Notes: generated from the letters alone by a model not told the origin. A stretch of 64,000 bases of DNA from Planctomycetota bacterium (GCA_016872725.1 VGZC01000009.1:59587-123586); one strand, 5' to 3'. Positions 17,047-25,629 are shown, counted from the first letter of the stretch. A program made the numbers and translations.

Positions 17047-19329
17047 ATGTGCACGTGTTTGAGCTGGAAGACGGTTCGCGCCGGCGTGATCGCCGCGCTG
17101 TGTTTGCTCGCGGTGTGGACCGCGCGTTCGTTCGCCGTACCCGCCGAAACCGGGTTGGAGGACGACAGTCCGTTCGCCAAGGCGGAGTCGGAATGGACCG
17201 ACGCCCGCGCGAAGGAACTGGCGGCGAGCGAGGACTACGATTCGTATCAGATGTCGCATGCCGCCGCGCGGGAAATCGCGCGATCGGAACGGCAGCGGGT
17301 TGACCGCGAAATGCAGAGGGTGAAGGCCGCCGAAAGTGCCTTGAAGGCGGCTGTCGACGCCAAGCGGGAATCCGAGCTCGACGCCCTGCGCGCCGAACTC
17401 GATGAACGGTGGACCACGTTCCGCAAAGCCACCGACCAGATGCTCGAGGACTCGCGCATTTCGACCAAGGCGTCCGAGGAGGTTTTGATCGGCGACGCCG
17501 ACATCCAGGCCAAGATGGCGCTCTCGCGCGAGGCGGAACAGCGGCTGCTCGAGGCGAAGGCCGCGGCGGCCGAGAAGGCGAACGCGCCCGACGCGCTCAA
17601 CGCGAGGCTCGCCGTGAAACAACTCGAACTGCTGCGCGGCATGGAGGCCCACCAGTGGCCCATCCTGCGCGGACACTGGGCCGCGGAATTCGTCGATGAC
17701 GCGCACCAGGCGGCCTCGCTCGCCAAGAAGATCGAGGAGATGGAGACCGACGCGGAACGCAAGAAGGCGCTCACCCAATTCGCCGCCGAACAGGAGACCA
17801 AGCAGGCCGAAACGGCGAAGGTCGTCGCGGAAACGCAAAAGCGGGCGGCCGCCGCCGAACCCAAGCTCTACGCGCTCCGCGCCGCGGCCCATGGCGGACT
17901 CCCCCTCCTGCCGCCCGAGGAATGGGACTACGCGAAAGCGCGGCACCTCCTCGTCCGCGCCGGGTTCGGAGGGACGCCCGACGAGGTCGAAAAGCTCCAC
18001 AAGATGGGGCTCTACAAGGCCGTGGATTATCTTGTCGAGTATTACCGCCAGCCGGGCGCCAACATCGCGTTTGATCCCGTGCCGCCGCTCCGAGGCGATC
18101 CGCTGCACGCGCGCATGACCGTCCGCACGATGACCGATCGGGCCGTTTCGCAGCGACGGGCCGTCGAGCGAGGTCAGGTCGGCGCGCTCCGCCAGGCGTG
18201 GCTGCGGCGCATGGTCGAATCGCCTCGACCCCTCCAGGACAAACTGGCCCTTTTCTGGCACGGGCTGTTCGCGAGCCAGGACAGCGTCGTCCAAAACAGC
18301 TACACGTTGCACAAACAGATTCAGTTGTTCCGGGAACACGCGGCCGGCAATTACGGCGCCATGCTCTACGGCATCGTCCACGATCCGGCCATGCTGCGGT
18401 ATCTCGACAACAACCAGAACGTCAAGGGGCAGCCCAACGAAAACCTCGCTCGCGAGATCCTCGAACTCTTTTCGATGGGCGTCGATCAAGGCTACACCGA
18501 AAAGGACATCATCGAGGCCGCAAGGGCACTCACCGGCTACACCTACGACGACGCGACCGGCGCGTTCCAATACGTGCGCGCGCTCCACGACGACACGGAA
18601 AAGACCATCTTCGGCCAATCCGGCAACTGGACGGGCGACGATCTGGTTCGGCTGATTCTCGAGCGGCCCGAGACGTCGGCGTTCATCGCGAAACGGCTGT
18701 TCGAGTACTTCGCGCGGCAGGATCCCGAGCCCGAGATCATCGGTTCGCTCGCGACCGTGCTCCGCGTCAATCAATACGACCTCGAACCGATGCTCAAGAA
18801 CCTGTTCATGTCGGCCGAGTTCTACAGCCCGCGCACGATGGGCAGCCAGATCAAGAGTCCAGTCGAACTGGTCGTCGGCATGTATCGCGATTTGGGTGTG
18901 CGGCAGGGCGTCAATTACGGGGCGATCGACGGGTCCATCCAGCAGATGGGCATGCAGTTGCTCGAACCGCCCGATGTCAAGGGTTGGCGTTACGGCCGCG
19001 CATGGATCAATTCGCAGCGACTCTTCTCACGCTACAATGCGACGGCTTCGCTCGTGCGGACCGGCGCGACCGCCGGAGGTCAAACCGGCGCGGACGTCTT
19101 CGCCCTCGTTCAAAAGGGCGGATGCCAGGATGCGTCGCAGGTCGTTGATTTCCTGGTGAAGGCGTGCCTGCTGCGACCGCTCACGCCGGAAAAACGGGCC
19201 GAATTGGTCAACTACCTGGGCGAACTGCCGCCCGCGCCCGAATGGGAAGCCAAACGAGCGGAGCTGTTGCCCAGACTGCAATCGCTCGTCGTGCTCATGA
19301 TCAGTACTCCGGAATACCAGATGCTTTGA
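17047..19329 (+). CDS. DUF1800 family protein with a long N-terminal coiled coil
   Basis: 760 aa. A signal or anchor segment (about residues 11-30) is followed by about 250 residues rich in Ala, Glu, Lys and Arg with heptad-like spacing, a probable coiled coil. The DUF1800 domain starts near residue 295 (WDYAKARHLLVRAGFGGTPDE) and contains the usual KLALFWHGLF, NLAREILELFSMGVDQGYTE and ALTGYTYD blocks. ATG 17047 is preferred because GGAAGG lies 9 nt upstream; earlier in-frame ATGs fall inside the tandem repeat. DUF1800 genes are almost always followed by a DUF1501 gene, as here. The pair is thought to act in envelope or secreted polysaccharide or sulfur-ester handling, but the biochemistry is unproven. 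Confidence 0.9.
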   Translation: MCTCLSWKTVRAGVIAALCLLAVWTARSFAVPAETGLEDDSPFAKAESEWTDARAKELAASEDYDSYQMSHAAAREIARSERQRVDREMQRVKAAESALKAAVDAKRESELDALRAELDERWTTFRKATDQMLEDSRISTKASEEVLIGDADIQAKMALSREAEQRLLEAKAAAAEKANAPDALNARLAVKQLELLRGMEAHQWPILRGHWAAEFVDDAHQAASLAKKIEEMETDAERKKALTQFAAEQETKQAETAKVVAETQKRAAAAEPKLYALRAAAHGGLPLLPPEEWDYAKARHLLVRAGFGGTPDEVEKLHKMGLYKAVDYLVEYYRQPGANIAFDPVPPLRGDPLHARMTVRTMTDRAVSQRRAVERGQVGALRQAWLRRMVESPRPLQDKLALFWHGLFASQDSVVQNSYTLHKQIQLFREHAAGNYGAMLYGIVHDPAMLRYLDNNQNVKGQPNENLAREILELFSMGVDQGYTEKDIIEAARALTGYTYDDATGAFQYVRALHDDTEKTIFGQSGNWTGDDLVRLILERPETSAFIAKRLFEYFARQDPEPEIIGSLATVLRVNQYDLEPMLKNLFMSAEFYSPRTMGSQIKSPVELVVGMYRDLGVRQGVNYGAIDGSIQQMGMQLLEPPDVKGWRYGRAWINSQRLFSRYNATASLVRTGATAGGQTGADVFALVQKGGCQDASQVVDFLVKACLLRPLTPEKRAELVNYLGELPPAPEWEAKRAELLPRLQSLVVLMISTPEYQML

Positions 19330-19331
19330 AT

Positions 19332-19420
19332 GGCCCGGGCTCGGAAAGGCCCGGGCTCGGAAAGGCCCGGGCTCGGAAAGGCCCGGGCTCGGAAAGGCCC
19401 GGGCTCGGAAAGGCCCGGGC
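19332..19420 (+). repeat. 16-bp tandem repeat (five and a half copies) between DUF1800 and DUF1501
   Basis: Units of GGCCCGGGCTCGGAAA start at 19332, 19348, 19364, 19380 and 19396 and are identical, with a 9-bp partial copy at 19412-19420. Each unit contains the palindrome GCCCGGGC, so the RNA could form nested hairpins. The array fills much of the 148-bp spacer. It begins two bases after the DUF1800 stop. Confidence 0.95.
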
Positions 19421-19421
19421 A

Positions 19422-19449
19422 TCGATTCGAAGTCGATTCGAAGTCGATC
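19422..19449 (+). repeat. Short 11-bp direct repeat next to the 16-bp array
   Basis: TCGATTCGAAG occurs at 19422 and 19433, followed by a truncated variant TCGATCGAG at 19444. It abuts the 16-bp array, so the spacer consists largely of two different tandem repeats before the DUF1501 ribosome-binding site. Confidence 0.75.
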
Positions 19450-19477
19450 GAGCCATCGCATAAGGAAACGCACTACG

Positions 19478-20734
19478 ATGAACACCCGCACGATCGCCAC
19501 GCGGCGTGAGATCCTGACGCATGGTCTGGGGCTGGTCGGACTCGGCGCGACGCTTCCCGATTTCCTTCTACGGTCGGCGCTCGCGTCGAAGAAGGCGGAC
19601 GGCGAGGCGCCGATCGTCGTGGCCCTCTTGTTGACGGGCGGGCCCGACGGCCTGTCGCTCGCGCCTCCCTATCGGAACGACGATTATTACCGCAATCGCA
19701 AGGTGCTCGGCATCCCCGCGTCCGATGTGCTGAAGCTCAATGATGAAGTCGGCCTGCACCCGAAACTTCCCTTCTTGAAGAGATTGTATGACGAGGGTTC
19801 GTTCGCGGCCGTTCTTGGAACGAGCTATCCGAACTTCAATTTGAGCCATTTCACGGGCCGGGAGATTTGGGAAGCGGCCAAGGCGGGCGTCGCGGCGGGA
19901 AGACCGGGAGCCACGGGATGGCTTGGTCGATGGGTCGATCACGCGTGCGCCGACGCCGAACCGACCCGCAATGTCGCGGTCGGACCCGGCACCTTACCGC
20001 TCCTGCTCACCGGGCTCAGCCATCCGGGATTGGGTTTTGTCTCGCCCGATTCGTTCCGGTACCACGGCGATCGATCGGAGCAGGGGCTCAAGGCGTACGC
20101 GAAGCTCAACGAATCGCCCCGGGAAACGGCGGCCGACGATCTGCAGTTCATCACACGGACGGCCGTGGACGCGAACTCGGCGAGCGCGCGGCTCGGCGAG
20201 TTGGCCGAGCGTTACGAGACGCCGGTGACCTATCCCGACACGCAGTTCGGAAGTTCGGTGCGGACCATCGCGGGTTTCATCAACGGAGGCCTTGACGCGC
20301 GCGCGTATTACGCCGCGCAGGGGATCGCCGTGTTTGGAGGCTACGACACGCACGCCGATCAGGCCAAACGACTGCCCGTTCTTCTGACCGAACTGAACGA
20401 TACGCTCGCCGCCTTCCACGAGGACCTGACCCGCTGCGGGAACGCGACCCGCGTGCTGACGTTCACCTACAGCGAGTTCGGCCGCCGCGCGACCGAGAAC
20501 TTCAGCGGCGGAACCGATCATGGACAGGCTCAACCGATGTTCGTGATGGGCGGAGGCGTCAAGTCGGGAGTTTACGGCGTCCAGCCCAGCCTGACGGACT
20601 TGGATGAGAGGGGCAATCTCCGGTTGACCGTGGATTTCCGCGCCGTCTATGCGACCATTCTGGAAAAGTACTTGAAGGCGCCAAGCGAGCCCATCCTGGG
20701 CGGGCGATATCCGGTGCTCGATTTCATCGGCTGA
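19478..20734 (+). CDS. DUF1501 family protein (Tat-exported)
   Basis: 418 aa. The N-terminus TRREILTHGLGLVGLGATLPDFLL is twin-arginine-like. The body carries family blocks such as VVALLLTGGPDGLS, DEVGLHPKLPFLKRLYDEG and, near the end, TYSEFGRRATENFSGGTDHG, which resembles the metal site region of alkaline-phosphatase/sulfatase-like folds. It pairs with the upstream DUF1800 gene; this two-gene unit is common in planctomycetes and its products are believed to act outside the cytoplasm. AAGGA lies about 12 nt before the ATG. The exact reaction is not known. Confidence 0.93.
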   Translation: MNTRTIATRREILTHGLGLVGLGATLPDFLLRSALASKKADGEAPIVVALLLTGGPDGLSLAPPYRNDDYYRNRKVLGIPASDVLKLNDEVGLHPKLPFLKRLYDEGSFAAVLGTSYPNFNLSHFTGREIWEAAKAGVAAGRPGATGWLGRWVDHACADAEPTRNVAVGPGTLPLLLTGLSHPGLGFVSPDSFRYHGDRSEQGLKAYAKLNESPRETAADDLQFITRTAVDANSASARLGELAERYETPVTYPDTQFGSSVRTIAGFINGGLDARAYYAAQGIAVFGGYDTHADQAKRLPVLLTELNDTLAAFHEDLTRCGNATRVLTFTYSEFGRRATENFSGGTDHGQAQPMFVMGGGVKSGVYGVQPSLTDLDERGNLRLTVDFRAVYATILEKYLKAPSEPILGGRYPVLDFIG

Positions 20735-20813
20735 TTCCCAACGTTCTCCGGTCGGCCGCTCACCGCGGGCGGGATGCCGCGGATTCCCTACGGGATCGGT
20801 TGGAGGATCCAAG

Positions 20814-21566
20814 ATGTCCGAAGAGCCGCGGATCGCCGTGTTCATCGATTTCGAGAATCTCGCGATCGGTGTGCGCGACATGAAGGCCGGCAAGTTCCAG
20901 ATCGAACTCGTGCTCAAGCGGCTGCTCGAAAAAGGCCGCATCGTCTACAAGCGGGCCTATTGCGACTGGAGCCACTACCGCGACGCCGTTCGCGAGTTCC
21001 ACGCGCAGGGGGTCGAACTGATCGATATCCCGCAATCGAAGATGAGCGGCAAGAACAGCGCCGACATCCGCATGGTCGTCGACGCCATGGATCTCTGCTC
21101 GGCGAAACAGCATATCGACGTCTTCGCGCTCGTCTCCGGCGACAGCGACTTCTCGCCGCTCGTCTCGAAACTCAAGGAAAACGACCGCCGCGTGATCGGC
21201 TGCGGCGTGAAGAGTTCGACGTCGGATCTGTTGATCGGGAACTGCGACGAGTTCATCTACTACGACGACCTGATCCGTACGGCGAAAAAGACCGAGCCGC
21301 GGAAAGGCCGCGAACCGACCGACAAGAAGCAGGAGGCGGCCGAGCGCGTGCTCGAAGTCCTCGGGTCGCTCGAACAGGACTACGATCCGGTCTGGGGTTC
21401 CATGTTGAAGCAGGCGATCCGGCGCGTCTTTCCGGGATTCAATGAGGGATATTACGGCTACCGCGGTTTCTCGGAAATGCTCGAGGATATCCAGAAGAAA
21501 GGCGGCATCGCGCTCGAATACGACGAGCAGCGCGGCAATTATATGGTCCGCCGACGCGATCGCTGA
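20814..21566 (+). CDS. NYN-domain RNase-like protein with C-terminal OST-HTH/LOTUS domain
   Basis: 250 aa, no signal peptide, probably cytoplasmic. Residues 1-155 form a NYN (PIN-like, LabA/DUF88) domain with acidic active-site residues in FIDFEN, SADIRM and SGDSDF. Residues 170-250 match an OST-HTH/LOTUS RNA-binding domain, with the ...GSMLKQAIRRVFPGFNEGYYGY pattern. Such proteins are candidate RNA-degrading or RNA-binding regulators. GGAGG lies 8 nt upstream of the ATG. It is convergent with the thioredoxin gene and 79 bp after DUF1501; no functional link is evident. Confidence 0.92.
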   Translation: MSEEPRIAVFIDFENLAIGVRDMKAGKFQIELVLKRLLEKGRIVYKRAYCDWSHYRDAVREFHAQGVELIDIPQSKMSGKNSADIRMVVDAMDLCSAKQHIDVFALVSGDSDFSPLVSKLKENDRRVIGCGVKSSTSDLLIGNCDEFIYYDDLIRTAKKTEPRKGREPTDKKQEAAERVLEVLGSLEQDYDPVWGSMLKQAIRRVFPGFNEGYYGYRGFSEMLEDIQKKGGIALEYDEQRGNYMVRRRDR

Positions 21567-21575
21567 TGGGCGGGC

Positions 21576-21595
21576 GTCGCGGCATGGTTACCGCG
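21576..21595. terminator. Weak hairpin between convergent genes
   Basis: TCGCGG and CCGCGA (21576-21581 and 21590-21595) can pair around an 8-nt loop in the 21-bp gap between the NYN and thioredoxin genes, overlapping the thioredoxin stop. There is no T tract, so termination is only suggested by position. Confidence 0.25.
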
Positions 21596-22061
21596 AGGAG
21601 CCTTTGGCCTTATCGGCGCCGGTCGCGGCGGCGCCGGCTACTTTCGGTGGAACGCAGCCGTCGAGCCGGGCCCGGAGGCCATCGGCGTCGATATAGCCCG
21701 CGACCGCGTCAAGAACTTTGTTGTCGGGCGATATGATCACGGTCGTCGGGTAGATCCGCACGCCAAGCCGTTTGACGAGGCTCGCGTCCTTCTCGCCGTC
21801 GATCCGCGCGGCCACGAACGCCTGGCCGACGCGCGACGCCACTCCCGGATCGACCAGCGTTTCCCGCTCCATGCGCCGGCAATGCCCGCAGCTTTCGAGC
21901 GAAACGTAGATGAGCAAGGGTTTCTTGGAAGTCCGCGCCGATTGCCATGCCTCCATGACCTCGCGCCGCCACTCGATGCGACCGGCTTCTTCGGCCAGTG
22001 CGGCCGTTCCCGCCGCGAGTAGCCCCAGGACCCATGCCGTTGCTGCGACGCGACGCGACAC
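21588..22061 (-). CDS. Periplasmic thioredoxin-family protein
   Basis: 157 aa with a signal peptide (residues 1-23, ending ALAEEA) and a thioredoxin fold with the active-site CGHC in YVSLESCGHCRRM and the conserved cis-Pro region VRIYPTTVII. The motif and export place it with DsbD-gamma/TlpA-like or thioredoxin_7 periplasmic reductants. It starts with GTG at 22061; AAGGAGG 6 nt upstream supports this over later codons. The neighbours on the same strand are a PmoA-like gene and a ferredoxin, but a 214-bp spacer separates it from the former. Confidence 0.92.
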   Translation of the reverse strand: MSRRVAATAWVLGLLAAGTAALAEEAGRIEWRREVMEAWQSARTSKKPLLIYVSLESCGHCRRMERETLVDPGVASRVGQAFVAARIDGEKDASLVKRLGVRIYPTTVIISPDNKVLDAVAGYIDADGLRARLDGCVPPKVAGAAATGADKAKGSSR

Positions 22062-22275
22062 GTACGCCTCCTTGCCCGATCCACGAAGGATCCCGCACCC
22101 GGTTCCGCCGCCGGTGCCCGCGGGACTTGGGACTTATCGGTTCCCGGAACACGGCCACCATGGCGTTTTCCGACCTCCGCCTAGAACCGGCAAAAGCCGC
22201 AGAGCTTTCCAATCACGCCGATCAAGCGGGTCTCGAAGGCGTGAGGTCCGCGGCGCCGGGCGCCCCCGTCCAAAC

Positions 22276-23592
22276 TCAGTTTTGGGATTGTACGGAGCGC
22301 CATTCGGCCTTTACGGCCGCGGAATACGCGTCGAATGCGCCCCGCATCGCGGCGACATCGGACGCCGTCTTGTGGATCCAAAACCGATAGGCGAGGTGGA
22401 CCGGTTGGTCGACGGGGAGCGTCTTGGCATTCACGCCGGGCCAGCCCACGCAGAGCGGTCCATAGTGGCGGGTCAACCACGCGGGTGGGAAATCGGGATG
22501 GTCGGGATGCACGAGGAGCGCCGCGCCGCTCGGACCCTGCGCGCCCGCGAATCGGGACGTGAAGTCGGCCCATGGGAGTCGCGTGTCGGGCAAGTCATCG
22601 CGGGTCGGCCCGTCGGGAACCGTGATGACGGTATCCGCGCGGGGCCCGGGCGCGAACCGCGCCGTCATGCCTCCGTAGCTCTTGCCCTCGGCGCCGCGCA
22701 GCGTGACCGGTGAGCCGCGTGGAATGATGGTCAGTCCGATGTCGAGCACGCGGGATTGCTCGTCCGCCCGATAGACGCGTATCCAGACGCGCTCGGTCAT
22801 CGCGTTCCGGTCTCCCACGAACCAGCCGTTCTCGACGGCAAGCGTCGACGTGATGGGCCCGGCGTCGCGATGGAGCCAGCGCACGGTCGCTTGGCGGATC
22901 CGATCGTTGACCCACAAATCGTATTCCGCGCCGTCGATGACGATGTGCGGCCACGCCCAGAACAGGCCGTGGTGATGGGGATGGTCCTTGGGAAAATCAT
23001 CGGTCAACACTTCACCCGCCAAGCCCCATACGGGGTGCAGGTAGCACGCCCGTTCGCGCCGAGCGTCGCCCGCCGCGATGTCGTCGCGAACGATGGATCC
23101 GTGGTTGTAAACGAACACCGGTTGTTCGCCCTGGTAGACTCCGACCGACGCGGCGTTCAAATCCCGCAATGCGAAACCCGGCGCGCCGCTCGGCTTGGGA
23201 GCCCGTTCGAGTTTCCACGACCGCGATGCGCCGGGCGTTCCTCCCGCCGGGATGACCGCGAGCAGCAGGGCGCCGTCGGATCGCTTGGCGCCGTCGGGGG
23301 CGGCGAGCGGAGCGAGTTGAGCGGGCGCCGTATGGTCGGCGTGGCCGATCTCGACAAGCCGCCACGCGGTCGCGGCGTCACCCGCCGAAAGGCCTACGCA
23401 CGGGACGGCGATGTGCAGGTCGGACGCGTGGGCCGGCACGCTGAGCGAACCATCGATCGCATCGCGGCGCGTCGCGGAATCCCCGCGCGGTTCGATCGCG
23501 CGGGATTCCCGGTAACCGGCAACGCACGCCGCCGCGAACGCGAGCGAGGCGACGGCCATTCGAATACCAATTCTCCGCGGCACTCGACCCAT
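22276..23592 (-). CDS. Exported PmoA-like (DUF6807) protein
   Basis: 438 aa with a signal sequence or N-terminal anchor (about residues 8-30). The body is a beta-rich fold with the family signature DDFPKDHPHHHGLFWAW, and later PLCVGWPG and AYRFWIHK. Planctomycete proteins of this family are labelled 'methane oxygenase PmoA' in databases, but they are not the particulate methane monooxygenase subunit; they resemble a galactose-mutarotase-like sandwich and their activity is unknown. ATG 23592 has GGTGGAG about 9 nt upstream and gives a normal signal peptide. The 214-bp spacer after its stop holds no gene I can support. Confidence 0.88.
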   Translation of the reverse strand: MGRVPRRIGIRMAVASLAFAAACVAGYRESRAIEPRGDSATRRDAIDGSLSVPAHASDLHIAVPCVGLSAGDAATAWRLVEIGHADHTAPAQLAPLAAPDGAKRSDGALLLAVIPAGGTPGASRSWKLERAPKPSGAPGFALRDLNAASVGVYQGEQPVFVYNHGSIVRDDIAAGDARRERACYLHPVWGLAGEVLTDDFPKDHPHHHGLFWAWPHIVIDGAEYDLWVNDRIRQATVRWLHRDAGPITSTLAVENGWFVGDRNAMTERVWIRVYRADEQSRVLDIGLTIIPRGSPVTLRGAEGKSYGGMTARFAPGPRADTVITVPDGPTRDDLPDTRLPWADFTSRFAGAQGPSGAALLVHPDHPDFPPAWLTRHYGPLCVGWPGVNAKTLPVDQPVHLAYRFWIHKTASDVAAMRGAFDAYSAAVKAEWRSVQSQN

Positions 23593-23657
23593 AGGATCCG
23601 ACTCCACCTTCCGAGTTCGCCGCCGACTCCCGGTCGTTCGGCATGCGGACAATCATG

Positions 23658-23703
23658 GCTTGGGGGCGCGTGGCTTGGGGGCGGTGGCTAGGGGGCGGTG
23701 GCG
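23658..23703 (+). repeat. G-rich 14-bp tandem repeat at the ferredoxin 3' end
   Basis: About three copies of a GGCTTGGGGGCGGT-type unit (starting near 23658, 23673 and 23687) carry three GGGGG runs at 23662, 23677 and 23691, then GGCGGG. The array overlaps the ferredoxin stop codon and encodes its last residues. On the plus strand the four G tracts could form a G-quadruplex. Confidence 0.7.
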
Positions 23704-24008
23704 GGCCGTTTCTGTTTCTGAAACAAGCCGCTGAACCGCGCCAAGAGACCCGTCGGCGCGGGATCCGGATCGCACTCGTTCCACTGGCCGACTCTTGGAT
23801 TGCCTTCCATGGCGACGAACCGCATGCGAATCACCTCGGAGGGACACGCCCGCGCGCACTCCCCGTCACTCACGCAGTGATCCGCCCGATGGAGCTTCGC
23901 GAAATCCCACACCAGTTCAAGACACGCATGGGGACAGACTTCGACGCACTTGCCGCAACCTGTGCAGTAGTCGGAGATGACGGGTAGCCGTTTATATTTC
24001 GACGTCAT
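23688..24008 (-). CDS. Small 2x[Fe-S] ferredoxin with an Asp replacing one cysteine
   Basis: 106 aa, no signal, cytoplasmic. The first cluster motif is complete: CTGCGKCVEVCP. The second reads CVSDGECARACP, in which Asp stands at the place of the second cysteine (CxxDxxCxxxCP). In Pyrococcus furiosus ferredoxin the same substitution gives a four-iron cluster with an Asp ligand that converts readily to a three-iron form. The C-terminal 35 residues are a charged tail. It is divergent from the RIC/ScdA-type repair gene 235 bp away, with which it may share control. It is an electron carrier; its partner is unknown. Confidence 0.92.
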   Translation of the reverse strand: MTSKYKRLPVISDYCTGCGKCVEVCPHACLELVWDFAKLHRADHCVSDGECARACPSEVIRMRFVAMEGNPRVGQWNECDPDPAPTGLLARFSGLFQKQKRPATAP

Positions 24009-24120
24009 CGTGTTTCGCCGTTCCGCATGCGGCGCGTCGGATGTCCTGGCGCGGCTCAGGCTGGGCGGGAATGCGCCGCGCGGCGTGGTTCGATGGCCTC
24101 TCAGCCACCGATTGTACTCC

Positions 24121-24153
24121 TTGACACGTCCATTTCAACCCATAAGTTGAATG
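24121..24153 (+). promoter_or_regulatory. Promoter-like TTGACA and imperfect palindrome between ferredoxin and RIC genes
   Basis: TTGACA (24121-24126) is a perfect -35 hexamer but lacks a clear -10. Immediately downstream CATTTCAAC (24131-24139) and GTTGAATG (24146-24153) form an imperfect inverted repeat around CCATAA. A divergent nitrosative-stress-type promoter with an overlapping operator is an inference; I cannot name the regulator. Confidence 0.4.
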
Positions 24154-24243
24154 TGGGTCGCGGCGCGCGGCTTGGCGCGGCGCGGATTCGATTCGACCCC
24201 AATACGAAACAGAACGGTACCGGAAACGGACGGGAGAGGCATC

Positions 24244-24981
24244 ATGGCCGTGCAGGCGCACGATGAGGATCAGTTGCGGGAAGAGACGATTGGGCAATTG
24301 GTGGCGAGGAATCCGGGATTGTCGCGCGTGTTCGAGGAGTTGCGGATCGACTTCTGCTGCGGAGGCGGACGCACGGTCGAAGCGGTGTGCGCCGAGCGGG
24401 GTCTCGATGTGGACGCGGTCGTGGCGAGACTCCGGGACGCTTCGGCCGAGCGCGGCGCCGATCCCGATTGCGTCGCCATGACGCTCAGCGCGCTCTGCGA
24501 TCACATCGAACACGTCCACCACGCGTATCTGCGCGCCGAACTTCCCCGCTTATCGCTCTGGACGGACAAGGTCGCCCGCGTCCACGGCGATCGCCATCCG
24601 CCGCTCGTCGACGTACGCGACGTGTTCGCGAGGCTCCGCGAGGAAATGGAGCATCACATGATGAAGGAGGAGCAGATCCTCTTTCCGGCGATCCGCCGCC
24701 TCGACCAGGAGGAATCGATGCCCCAACTCGCGTTCGGCAGCATCGCGAGCCCGATCCACTGCATGGTGCGGGAGCACGAGAACGCGGGCAGCGCCCTCGC
24801 GCAGCTCCGCGTATTGTGCGACGACTACGTGCCTCCCCACGACGCGTGCAACACGTATCGCGCCATGTTCCACTCGCTCAGTGAACTCGAACGCGACATG
24901 CACACGCATGTCCACAAAGAGAACTACATCCTGTTCCCGCGCGCTGTCGAACGCGAATCACAGCTCGGCGGCGCCAAGTAG
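24244..24981 (+). CDS. Iron-sulfur cluster repair di-iron protein (RIC/ScdA/YtfE family)
   Basis: 245 aa. The N-terminal ScdA domain has the paired-cysteine motif IDFCCGGGRTV (residues 37-47). A hemerythrin-like four-helix bundle follows, with His and Glu ligands in IEHVHHAYL, EMEHHMMKEEQILFP, MVREHENAG and THVHKENYILFP. Proteins of this family restore iron-sulfur clusters damaged by nitric oxide or oxidative stress. The ATG at 24244 has GGGAGAGG just upstream; the open frame extends further 5' but without a ribosome-binding site. The gene is divergent from a ferredoxin and precedes fliS by 150 bp, in which I see no further signal. Confidence 0.95.
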   Translation: MAVQAHDEDQLREETIGQLVARNPGLSRVFEELRIDFCCGGGRTVEAVCAERGLDVDAVVARLRDASAERGADPDCVAMTLSALCDHIEHVHHAYLRAELPRLSLWTDKVARVHGDRHPPLVDVRDVFARLREEMEHHMMKEEQILFPAIRRLDQEESMPQLAFGSIASPIHCMVREHENAGSALAQLRVLCDDYVPPHDACNTYRAMFHSLSELERDMHTHVHKENYILFPRAVERESQLGGAK

Positions 24982-25131
24982 CTCCGACGACCGCGCCGTC
25001 ACAACCTTCGCCATCGGCGCAGGACGCAGATCCGGGAAATCGCTCAACGACGGGGAGGTGCGGGACGATACCGATGGAGCCGTCGGGAATCGTCCCGCCC
25101 CTTCCATGTCGCCGCGCGAGGGTCGTCCTCC

Positions 25132-25629
25132 ATGCACGATTCGGCTCGAAACGCCTATCTCGAAGCCCAGGTCCGGACGGCGACGCCCCAGCGTCTGCGG
25201 CTCATGCTGATTGACGGCGCGTTGCGATTCGCCAGGCTGACTCAAACGGCCATTCGTGATGCGAACGGCGAAACCGCGTTCGAGGCGGGAAGCCGTCTGA
25301 GGCAGGTTTTGTTGGAGCTGATTGTCGCCATCCGACGCGACGGAAACGCCGTCGCGGAACGCACGCTCGCGCTGTACGTCTATCTGTTCAAGACGGCCAC
25401 CGAGGCGCAACTTCATTCGAGGTCCGAGCCGTATGACGATCTGATCCGGATCCTTGAAATCGAACGGGGCACATGGCAATTGGTGTGCGAGCGTCATCCG
25501 GAGGCTCTGCAATCGCCGATCGACGCGGGACGCAAGGAAGTCGTCGCAACGGGGACGGGCGCGATCTTGCCGCCTATGAATCCGAACTCCCCAGTCTCCG
25601 CCCCCGGCGCGTTCTCGCTCGACGCTTGA
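25132..25629 (+). CDS. fliS: Flagellar export chaperone FliS
   Basis: 165 aa, helical. The start ARNAYLEAQVRTATPQRLRLMLIDGALRF is the FliS pattern (YxxxxVxTAxPxxLxLMLYDGALRF), with helices continuing to about residue 125 and then a disordered Pro/Ala tail. FliS binds the flagellin C-terminus in the cytoplasm and keeps it unfolded for export. GAGGG lies 8 nt before the ATG. It is convergent with the glycosyltransferase fusion gene; the flagellin and fliD genes are just beyond it. Confidence 0.92.
   Translation: MHDSARNAYLEAQVRTATPQRLRLMLIDGALRFARLTQTAIRDANGETAFEAGSRLRQVLLELIVAIRRDGNAVAERTLALYVYLFKTATEAQLHSRSEPYDDLIRILEIERGTWQLVCERHPEALQSPIDAGRKEVVATGTGAILPPMNPNSPVSAPGAFSLDA

Noticed and set aside
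16974..19420. Tandem repeats as a possible CRISPR array
   Set aside because: The units are contiguous without spacers and there are no cas genes.
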